From positions 124,001-188,000 of the forward strand of contig NZ_JAOWKX010000007.1 of assembly GCF_025751585.1 (NCBI RefSeq): 64,000 nucleotides of DNA, read 5' to 3'. A program made the translations under genes and the position numbers. A model generated the notes under the pieces. The model was not told the DNA's origin. It worked only from the letters and a program-made list of their open reading frames with translations, and did no database searches. Below are positions 9,201 through 17,108 of the stretch, one piece after another (the stretch's first letter is position 1; each line of letters begins with the position of its first letter). The stretch is from Fluctibacter corallii. GTDB lineage: Bacteria > Pseudomonadota > Gammaproteobacteria > Enterobacterales > Alteromonadaceae.

Positions 9201-10123
9201 GCAAGATTATCAACAGCAAACCGCCACCCTCCAGAATGCGGAATAGCCGTTAACATGCCGCCTTTAACCGCAGCCGACACGCTATCCTCTTGTGTTTTGA
9301 AATCAAATTGACTGTCGCCTAGCTCGACCTGAACATCTGCAATGGCACTATTGTTGATACCCGCCCATAACGCGAAGTTGCCTCGGCTCTTTTTCAACGT
9401 GAGGTGCTCACCTGTTAACTGGTTCAGTAAAGGTGCTAAGTCGAGATCTTCGCCTTTCGCATAAAATGTGCCATTTAACGCATCTTTAGCACCATACAAT
9501 TCTAGACCGAAATAGGCCGAATTAGACGCCAATTCCACAACACGTAACTCGCCTACGCCTTGGTGCCTGTCGTCGCTATTTATCCACCGGAGCCGCTGAA
9601 TATCAATAAGCTGAGCGTCATCTTTGGTAAAAATACCTATGCGGCTATCGTTAATCGCAAAATCTTGTAACTGCTCTAGAAACAAGCTTTGCAACGCTTC
9701 GACGATGGGATAGTCACTGCCTCCCCCCTCAAGTTGGTCAATGTCGATCGTAAGGGTGAGCCCATTTAACTCAAACTGGCGAGAATGGACTTTTCTGGCG
9801 TATACAGACCCCCAAAAATCGAGTTCTACTTGCGTTTCTTTGATATCTAAACTAATCGGTGAGCGTTCACTTTGTTGTAATGAAATGTCACGCAGTAGTA
9901 ATGTCGGGCCAATGCCGCTCCAGCCAGCAGACAGCTCACCAATGGCCAGCTCAACGCCATATTGTTGGCTTAACCAGTTTTGAAGACGATCTTTTTGACC
10001 ATCCATATATGGAAGTGAGTAACGAAGTAGACTCATCACCACAGCCACGAACACCAGCATCACCGCGGCGGTCGTCCAAAGTTTTTTAACTATGTAGGCT
10101 GCAATATACGAGGCTGACTTCAC
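6272..10123 (-). CDS. yhdP: YhdP family AsmA-like phospholipid transport protein
   Basis: 1283 residues, the size of E. coli YhdP (about 1266). One membrane helix lies near the N-terminus (about residues 12-33). A very long beta-rich periplasmic body of the DUF3971/AsmA type follows, with the conserved C-terminal part around FTDLDNRALNYQISFTP. YhdP, TamB and YdbH are bridge-like proteins that move phospholipids from inner to outer membrane. The start is GTG at 10123, overlapping the rng stop (GTGA), and the protein begins MKSASYIAAYIVKKLW. An alanine-rich, proline-containing tail ends the protein. It sits in the rng-yhdP-tldD order known from enterobacteria. Confidence 0.92.
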   Translation of the reverse strand: MKSASYIAAYIVKKLWTTAAVMLVFVAVVMSLLRYSLPYMDGQKDRLQNWLSQQYGVELAIGELSAGWSGIGPTLLLRDISLQQSERSPISLDIKETQVELDFWGSVYARKVHSRQFELNGLTLTIDIDQLEGGGSDYPIVEALQSLFLEQLQDFAINDSRIGIFTKDDAQLIDIQRLRWINSDDRHQGVGELRVVELASNSAYFGLELYGAKDALNGTFYAKGEDLDLAPLLNQLTGEHLTLKKSRGNFALWAGINNSAIADVQVELGDSQFDFKTQEDSVSAAVKGGMLTAIPHSGGWRFAVDNLALQIEDESLISSWYGDISQSGALHISNQSPVPVSAMLPAAALIADPDTVKTIQSLAPTAKISHLAMLMDDTVSLTMRFEDFSWQQHADIPGLAGLQGELNWFDGHGHLAFSAGEQTLRISNVLDDDLPFQSLSGEVSVSAQEQDWDIFLEALQFKSDVVSLTAQARYRTADNNLAILSNVSPLAVQRVKALFPDLMGQDTKRYLNRALQAGQIQSAKLIWQGSPSSFPFNDNDGVFQAAVEIQHADFSFDADWPSLTQLDIDLLFENETLFMRSEAGTIAGVNLEDLHAVIPSLTAAAVLSIDAKGFGQGDAVAALMRDSELADSVGEALTTGVQVNGLLNTDLNLHIPLSGDDVIASGTVYLSNNEVMVPSLDMKFSDANGTVTFVNDKVTAESLQANLLEQAVNIQFKGQQSASAYLADIDVEGQWQVAPLLSEFQAGLAQHVDGEVPWLAKVSLVLPEEGYDYTFSLASQLEGVTSDLPAPFAKTADSVLPFAIRGKGNQQASNIVATLGREVKFTGVLPHNEMQFSRAHLSIGEEEFVSMGLGFSVSVSLDEADFSSWYGAVSALVDKMPGTDKPILSEPDRIYVDVRKLTAFGTELNKLELVAKHQTDNWLLEFNSRQARATVTLFDDWDNEGVQIDADFVRLDELPDNAYQDGEAQQEIALLLPPIRFNCGDCQILNKPLGNVNLSLKPTKHGMNIASLRLLNDHGLLQATGAWTINEGVATTSLSGDLNSDDFGALLKGFDVESGIKDSEADVSFDLRWNDDPYNLALASLNGDITWRLSDGYLTEVSDKGSRLFSVLSLQSLVRKLSLDFRDVFAKGFFYDKMGGSFQIENGKAYTQDTVIDGGAGEMTIAGFTDLDNRALNYQISFTPNVTSSLPLLVYWMVNPATAIAALAIDQVLTEAKVISNIRYSVTGTLDEPVFSELDRKSKDISLPAQTTPPEALPPTDDQNGQFEGVEQLEPLTLEVENG

Positions 10124-11586
10124 ATCATTACCACATCAAACTTATCTTGGTTATATAGCGTTTCTGTTTGTACCTTTATTTGTTTCGTAACAAAGGCCTC
10201 AAGTTCCGCAAGCATATGCGATTCTTCGCCCAATAGTGCTTCTGCCACGGCAGGCGACGCATAAACAACAAACTTGTCGGCATCATAGGCACGATTTACT
10301 CGTACAATTTCCCGCATGACTTCAAAACAAATCGTTTCTACTGTTTTAATCGAGCCACGGCCTTTACACACTGGACAATCACCGCACAGTATATGCTCGA
10401 TACTCTCTCGGGTTCGCTTGCGGGTCATCTCAATGAGGCCTAACGCTGTGAATCCGTGAATATTGGTTTTGGCACGATCTTTACTGGTGGCCACTTCCAA
10501 ACTGTGCAGAACGCGTCGTTTATGATCAGGATCTACCATATCGATAAAATCAATCAGAATCATGCCACCAAGGTTGCGTAATCTCAGCTGACGAGCGATC
10601 GCCTGTGTCGCTTCGATATTGGTATTAAAGATGGTTTCCTCAAGGTTACGATGCCCAACAAAACCGCCAGTGTTGATATCTATCGTTGTCATCGCTTCCG
10701 TTTGATCAATAATCAGATACCCACCCGACTTCAAATCGACTCGACGCTCTAATGCACGCTGAATCTCATTTTCAGCATCATACAAATCGAATATTGGCCG
10801 CTCACCAGGATAGTATTCCAGCAGGCTATTGAGCTCAGGCACATACTCTTTGGTAAAACTCTGCAATTCTTGAAAAGACAATTTTGAATCTATTCGGATA
10901 CGATCTAAATCCGTGCCCACAAAGTCTCGTAGCACGCGTCTGGCAACAGGTAAGTCTTCATAGAGCACGTTAGACTTACGTTTGCTAAGGCGAGATTGAA
11001 TCTTGGCCCACAACCGACGTAAAAACTCTGCATCTTGAATCAGCTCCTGATCGCCGACACCTTCAGCAGCCGTTCTTACAATAAAACCGCCATTTTCAGA
11101 GCAAAACTCCTGAACGATATGTTTAAGACGGTCACGTTCAGCTTCTTCCTCTATGCGCTGCGATACCCCAACGTGAGTGACACTGGGCATGAATACCAAA
11201 TAACGAGAGGGTAAGGTGATATCGGTTGTTAAGCGCGCGCCTTTGGTACCGATGGGATCTTTGACCACCTGAACGACAATGTCTTGTCCATCACGCACTA
11301 ACTCACGGATATCTTGTTTTTGTATGTGAGAAGACGAGACTTCTTCAATAATCTCGGAATGAAAGGCAATATCAGACGCATGCAAAAATGCTGCTTTTTC
11401 AAGGCCTATATCAACAAACGCGGCTTGCATACCCGGCAGTACCCGGCTTACTTTGCCACGATAAATATTGCCTACTATGCCTTTTTTTGTATGGCGTTCT
11501 ACGTGGATCTCTTGAAGAATGCCACTTTCAATCAGTGCTACCCGTGATTCTGAGGGGGTAACGTTTATCAGTAATTCAGCGCTCAC
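10120..11586 (-). CDS. rng: Ribonuclease G
   Basis: 488 residues from GTG at 11586, matching E. coli RNase G (489). It begins SAELLINVTPSESRVALIE. An S1-like RNA-binding part follows (YRGKVSRVLPGMQAAFVDIG), and the catalytic core shows the metal-binding aspartates in DINTGG and LIDFIDM. The Zn-link is CGDCPVCKGRG. RNase G cuts single-stranded AU-rich RNA and matures the 16S rRNA 5' end. I prefer the GTG because a GGGAG lies upstream and the family begins here. The ATG seven codons earlier has no ribosome binding site. The start overlaps the maf stop by 11 nt. RNase G lacks the long C-terminal scaffold of RNase E, as here. Confidence 0.95.
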   Translation of the reverse strand: MSAELLINVTPSESRVALIESGILQEIHVERHTKKGIVGNIYRGKVSRVLPGMQAAFVDIGLEKAAFLHASDIAFHSEIIEEVSSSHIQKQDIRELVRDGQDIVVQVVKDPIGTKGARLTTDITLPSRYLVFMPSVTHVGVSQRIEEEAERDRLKHIVQEFCSENGGFIVRTAAEGVGDQELIQDAEFLRRLWAKIQSRLSKRKSNVLYEDLPVARRVLRDFVGTDLDRIRIDSKLSFQELQSFTKEYVPELNSLLEYYPGERPIFDLYDAENEIQRALERRVDLKSGGYLIIDQTEAMTTIDINTGGFVGHRNLEETIFNTNIEATQAIARQLRLRNLGGMILIDFIDMVDPDHKRRVLHSLEVATSKDRAKTNIHGFTALGLIEMTRKRTRESIEHILCGDCPVCKGRGSIKTVETICFEVMREIVRVNRAYDADKFVVYASPAVAEALLGEESHMLAELEAFVTKQIKVQTETLYNQDKFDVVMM

Positions 11587-12160
11587 AAAAACCGACTCCC
11601 ACTTCATTTAACAATTGACGGGTCTCATACAACGGTAACCCTACCACTGCGCTATAGCTGCCACGTATCTCTGTTACAAACTGTCCAGCCAAGCCTTGAA
11701 TACCATAACTTCCAGCTTTGTCTTGAGGCTCTCCCGTTTGCCAATACCATGCGATTTCTTTTTCGCTAAGCGATTTGAACGTCACGTCCGTGATAACAGT
11801 TTTCTCAACTGCGTTATCGTTCGTAACCACGGCCACTGACGTAAGGACTTGATGTGTGTTGCCCGACAAAAGCGACAACATGCGTTTACTGTCGTCAAAA
11901 TCTCTCGGTTTGCCGAGGATATGTCCAGCATAGACAACAACGGTATCAGAACCCAAGGTTGGCAAATTTACATCGGCTTGCTTAAAGCCTACTCGCGCCT
12001 TAGTTAACGATAGTCTTTTCACCAATGAAATCGCAGATTCATTCTGAAATGGCGTTTCATCTATATCTACGGGATGTTTGGTGAACCTTACCTGAAGCTG
12101 CGATAAAAGCTCAGCACGTCTCGGTGAATTAGATGCCAGTATGAGAGAGTAGTTATCCAT
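11576..12160 (-). CDS. maf: Maf-like nucleoside triphosphate pyrophosphatase (YhdE type)
   Basis: 194 residues with the Maf signatures ASNSPRRAELL at the N-terminus, GSDTVVVY with the catalytic aspartate, and a GKPRDFDDS segment. Maf/YhdE hydrolyses dTTP and UTP, including modified bases, to monophosphates, acting as house-cleaning in the cytosol. It has also been tied to septum formation. The ATG at 12160 shares bases with the mreD stop (ATGA), and the 3' end overlaps rng. The mreD-maf-rng order is conserved in gammaproteobacteria. Confidence 0.95.
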   Translation of the reverse strand: MDNYSLILASNSPRRAELLSQLQVRFTKHPVDIDETPFQNESAISLVKRLSLTKARVGFKQADVNLPTLGSDTVVVYAGHILGKPRDFDDSKRMLSLLSGNTHQVLTSVAVVTNDNAVEKTVITDVTFKSLSEKEIAWYWQTGEPQDKAGSYGIQGLAGQFVTEIRGSYSAVVGLPLYETRQLLNEVGVGFCER

Positions 12161-12636
12161 CAGGTTATCCTGAGTTGTCGTCTAACTTTTCTAAGCAATG
12201 AGAAAATCCAAGGCCACAATGCCATTGAAGTAAACACAGGCCATAAATAACTGAACAAGAAGTTCACATCAGTAAGCAAATATTGCAGCCAGAAAACAAT
12301 GAGGTGATAAAGTGCGGCGAGTAAACCAACGATCACCGATTGTTGCCACACGGAATAATTTCTTAAGCGTTGATAATTCGCAGCCAATACAAATATGCAA
12401 CTACACATGGCAAAGCTGTGCACGCCAAGCGCAGTGCCTAGTAAGATATCTAATAGAAGACCATTGATAAACGCAACGCCGACGTTCACCCTGTTTGGGA
12501 GAGCAAGCGTCCAATACGCTAATACCAAAAAGACCCAATCGGGGCGAAATGGATCGACTGACGCAGGCATCGGCATAATTTGTAATACGAGGGCAGCAAT
12601 AATACTCAGTGCAATGGCATAGTTGCGAAAATTCAT
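12160..12636 (-). CDS. mreD: Rod shape-determining protein MreD
   Basis: 158 residues, mostly hydrophobic with about five membrane helices and the family segment RPDWVFLVLAYWTLALP. MreD is an inner-membrane member of the elongasome, linking MreB/MreC to the RodA-PBP2 peptidoglycan synthase. It starts 2 nt after the mreC stop and overlaps maf by 1 nt. Confidence 0.93.
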   Translation of the reverse strand: MNFRNYAIALSIIAALVLQIMPMPASVDPFRPDWVFLVLAYWTLALPNRVNVGVAFINGLLLDILLGTALGVHSFAMCSCIFVLAANYQRLRNYSVWQQSVIVGLLAALYHLIVFWLQYLLTDVNFLFSYLWPVFTSMALWPWIFSLLRKVRRQLRIT

Positions 12637-12638
12637 AT

Positions 12639-13493
12639 TTATCCCTCTTCCGCAAATACAGGTTGCTTAGGTGCGTTTTCTGGCCATAACAACAGTAAAT
12701 ATTTAAGCCTGTCTAATTGTGCCATCGGTTCAGCACGAACTTGCGCAAACGGGCGACCCTCATCTCTCACAATGGAAGTAATTTTTGCCACAGGGTAGCC
12801 TTCTGGAAAGACATTGCCTAAACCAGAGGAAATGAGTACATCACCTTCTTGTACGTCTGCACTGTGAGGGACATGTTCTAGCAGCAATTCATCCAATCGT
12901 CCGGCTCCCGTCGCGATTATTCGCACATCGTTGCGCTCAATACGCACAGGTATTGCGTGGGTCAAGTCAGCAATCAGCAATACGCGACTCGTGGCTGTGC
13001 CAACATCCAGTATCTGGCCTGCGATTCCTTTGCTATCAAGTACCGATTGTCCCTCATAGACGCCGTGAATTGCGCCCTTATCAATAACGATCTGATGGCT
13101 AAAAGGATTATTATCAACAGCCATCAGCTCCGCGATCATCTTTTGCATGTCTTGGCGAACTGGTGAGCCTAACAACTTACGCAACCGGTTATTCTCCTGC
13201 TGCAAAATCGTGTAGCGCTGGAGCTTTTCATTCATAAGGGTCGCTTGTTTTACTAATTCGCGATTCTCATGTAATAAACGCTGATGGCTCGCTAAACGGC
13301 TAGCGCTAGCGCTGAGCATTTGTTCGGGTAAACTCGCCAGATACTGAAGTGGGGTTACTAAAGAATTAAGGTAAACTTTGGAGGAAGAAAACGCATCAAA
13401 ACGATGGTCTGCGACAATCAACACCACCGACAATACCAAGGCAATCACTAGCCTGATAGTAATTGAAGGACCTCGAGTGAATATTGTATTCAT
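12639..13493 (-). CDS. mreC: Rod shape-determining protein MreC
   Basis: 284 residues with one N-terminal membrane helix (about residues 12-28), then a coiled coil with repeated leucines (about 65-115), then the beta-barrel periplasmic region carrying GVYEGQSVLDSKGIAGQI and VLISSGLGNVFPEGYPV. MreC bridges cytosolic MreB filaments and the periplasmic cell-wall synthase PBP2. There are 129 bp between mreB and this start, with a hairpin, so some transcripts may end after mreB or restart here. Confidence 0.95.
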   Translation of the reverse strand: MNTIFTRGPSITIRLVIALVLSVVLIVADHRFDAFSSSKVYLNSLVTPLQYLASLPEQMLSASASRLASHQRLLHENRELVKQATLMNEKLQRYTILQQENNRLRKLLGSPVRQDMQKMIAELMAVDNNPFSHQIVIDKGAIHGVYEGQSVLDSKGIAGQILDVGTATSRVLLIADLTHAIPVRIERNDVRIIATGAGRLDELLLEHVPHSADVQEGDVLISSGLGNVFPEGYPVAKITSIVRDEGRPFAQVRAEPMAQLDRLKYLLLLWPENAPKQPVFAEEG

Positions 13494-13591
13494 GTTTGCA
13501 GAACAGATTCGCGTTAGTTTAAATTTTTATTGACCGTGTCTGCATTGATAGAGAAAACTCTGTACAGATACTCCCCTGCTGCGCAAACAGC

Positions 13592-13614
13592 GTGCTGAGC
13601 CTTTAGCCCAGCAC
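13592..13614 (-). terminator. Hairpin between mreB and mreC
   Basis: Arms GTGCTG and CAGCAC, extended by a mismatched AGCC/GGCT stretch, form a short stem-loop directly after the mreB stop. No T-run follows on the minus strand. It may act as a partial terminator or an RNA-stability element that raises mreB over mreCD. Confidence 0.4.
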
Positions 13615-13622
13615 TTGACCGC

Positions 13623-14705
<1,083 letters not shown>

Positions 14706-14904
14706 CTAACTTTACCAATGCCCTCTGGGTTCAGCAAGTAATGAGATCCCTTTCAAGCACAAATAGTTCAAATAAATCAAGCTTTACCGTATTTTCGATT
14801 AAAATTCGGTCACATCTTTCTCGTATTCAAGGCCATTACGTGCGTGGAAACCAGAAAACAACAAAGACAATAAATAGACTGCGCACGCTTATGATAAGCA
14901 GATA

Positions 14905-14936
14905 CAAAAAATCCCGATATAAATCGGGATTTTTTT
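14905..14936. terminator. Rho-independent terminator, bidirectional
   Basis: AAAAAATCCCGAT and ATCGGGATTTTTT flank a short AT loop, giving a strong stem with a T-run on either strand. It lies 17 bp after the stop of the minus-strand SUMF1-domain gene and insulates it from mreB. Confidence 0.9.
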
Positions 14937-14953
14937 AGACTCTCGCTATACGC

Positions 14954-16846
14954 TTACTGTTCGCGTAATACTCGGAAGCCAATATAATTTGAGCGGAACT
15001 CTGGATCTATTTCCATACGGGTTGATACGCGGGCTAAACGCGGAGCAAAGTTCCACGCACCGCCTCTTACGACAGCACCTGCCTGAGCACGATTACTCGT
15101 AGACCATTCCCACACATTACCGACCGTGTCGTATAAGCCGTAGTCGTTACGCTCAAATGCGCCTACTGGAGCAGTGCTAACATTAGACCATTGGCTACCG
15201 CACCAGCCACAGTTCGCATTATCTGTACCAACACCGTTACCCCACCAATAGTCAGATTCAGTGCCTGCACGTGCAGCATATTCCCACTCTACTTCGGTAG
15301 GCAAACGATAACGGTGAGTGCTTGCTTCCGATAGCCAATCTACGTAGGCCTGAGCATCATTCACGCTAACACATACAACGGGGCTTTTTTCAGTTTGCAC
15401 AAAACCTGGTGCACGCCAGTTGCGCTGCTCAGCCCAGACGGCCTTGCCATTCTCATAATAAGCGCAGCCTTTGGTTTTTTCAGCTTCAGTCACGTAACTG
15501 GTCGCTTCTACGAACTTCTCGAAATCACCCACGGTCACTTCAAATTCAGACATACCGTAAGAATTCATCAGATCTTGTGTTGACACGGGACGTTCGTTTT
15601 CCAAACCTACCCCGTTGATGTCTCCCATGCGGAATGTTCCCGCTGGAATCACAACCAGCTCTGGTCCTGGGATATCGCCAGCTAAAATATCTTGAATACG
15701 CTCACCTTTTGCAAAGGTGTGCTTAGCACGCTCTAAATCGACGCGCAGGGTGCGTGTTTCATTCAGGTTAATCGTTTGACGATAAGGTTCAAAGCCGCGC
15801 TTAACAACTTCGATATCATGTTCGCCGGCAGGCAACATAATTTGTAGGCGCGTCGAACCATATGAAACGCCGTCAATGAAGACTTCATCGTCGTAGACGT
15901 TTGAACGCACAGTTAGCTCGTGCATAACAGATTCGTCGGTCGCCACGGCAGTAGAGGTTTCTGTGACCAATTCAGCGACATCCTGCGCTTTATTTTTTGC
16001 GCCAACACAGTAACGTTTGTCTAGCCCTAACAACTGACAACCTTCATTGCGTTTCAGGTTACCTTGTAATTCCACCGCCATTTGTACGTTGAAATTACCC
16101 ATGCCGCTGAAGTTGCTGTCTGTAACTTCACTACGTAATACCTGCACGTACGCATCAGAAGACGAACGACGGCGCTCAGCTTCGACTTTGTCGCTCAAGC
16201 TGTCATAAAGCTCGTCTAAGAAACGCTTAGACGCTTTTTGCTTCGCCAAATTTTTACCGCGTTCCATACATTTGTTGATGGTTTCATCACGATCACACAC
16301 CACATTATGGCTGACGGTAACGCTGTTTTTACGGTTAAATTCCGCATACAAACGGTCGATACGGGCACTATTCAGCTTCTCTTTTAAGCTTTCAAGCGTA
16401 TTCAACAGGCTGTGCTTTGACACTTGCAACTGCTCAACCGCACGCAACTTGTTTTGCCACTCGTTGTATTTATCAGTGATTGCGTCTTTAAGACGCTTGT
16501 GGGCGAGTACAGCTTCTTGGTATTTTTTCTGTACGCCTGTGATATCGAGCGTTGGATCTTCTACCATTCGCTCGTATTGAAGATTCATTTCAATCAACGC
16601 AGCCTGACGATCAACATCAGCCAATGCGGCATTTTCACGCAATGCTTCCAGCTCACGCTCTAGCTCTCTAGCAACGGCCTCTTCAGCCTCGAGATTCTTA
16701 TGATAATTGTCATAATCAGATTGTGTTTGCGCAATTTGCTGTTCTATCTCTGTCACTGACATGTCAGCAGCGTTTGCAGAAGCAACCACTACAGAAGAAG
16801 ACAGCGTGACAGCGACGGCTAAGGCCAAATGTGCTATTCGATTCAT
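14954..16846 (-). CDS. Secreted coiled-coil/PEGA/SUMF1-domain protein
   Basis: 630 residues. A signal peptide ends near residue 27 (ASANAADM). Next comes a long charged coiled coil (about 30-215), and a PEGA-like domain follows with VFIDGVSYGSTRLQIMLPAG (about 315-370). The C-terminus is a formylglycine-generating-enzyme/SUMF1 fold with PVVCVSVNDAQAYVDWLS, YRLPTEVEWEYAARAG and VVRGGAWNF. The paired catalytic cysteines of true FGE, expected after GGAW, are missing, so it probably binds rather than oxidises. The envelope location is inferred from the signal peptide. It stands alone between mreB and mshQ with its own terminator. A structural or peptidoglycan/carbohydrate-binding role is speculation. 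Confidence 0.82.
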   Translation of the reverse strand: MNRIAHLALAVAVTLSSSVVVASANAADMSVTEIEQQIAQTQSDYDNYHKNLEAEEAVARELERELEALRENAALADVDRQAALIEMNLQYERMVEDPTLDITGVQKKYQEAVLAHKRLKDAITDKYNEWQNKLRAVEQLQVSKHSLLNTLESLKEKLNSARIDRLYAEFNRKNSVTVSHNVVCDRDETINKCMERGKNLAKQKASKRFLDELYDSLSDKVEAERRRSSSDAYVQVLRSEVTDSNFSGMGNFNVQMAVELQGNLKRNEGCQLLGLDKRYCVGAKNKAQDVAELVTETSTAVATDESVMHELTVRSNVYDDEVFIDGVSYGSTRLQIMLPAGEHDIEVVKRGFEPYRQTINLNETRTLRVDLERAKHTFAKGERIQDILAGDIPGPELVVIPAGTFRMGDINGVGLENERPVSTQDLMNSYGMSEFEVTVGDFEKFVEATSYVTEAEKTKGCAYYENGKAVWAEQRNWRAPGFVQTEKSPVVCVSVNDAQAYVDWLSEASTHRYRLPTEVEWEYAARAGTESDYWWGNGVGTDNANCGWCGSQWSNVSTAPVGAFERNDYGLYDTVGNVWEWSTSNRAQAGAVVRGGAWNFAPRLARVSTRMEIDPEFRSNYIGFRVLREQ

Positions 16847-17108
16847 TGTCCAGTTCCAAACTTATCGCCAAATGGCATACTGCGTATTGTTTTTATTCTG
16901 TTTGTAGCTTAACACTTTTATTTAGGATTTGCCCAAAAGTTGCTACACCAATCGTCTATGCTATTGAGTTGACGCAAAAAGCGCAAGCGTATTCCCGCCA
17001 CAAAACACAAAATAATGCTTAGATTTGTTGAATTTAGCACGCCTTTGTATTTTTACACTCAACTATTTGCATTAGGTTTTAAATTTTATACCTAGGTATC
17101 AATTTGCA

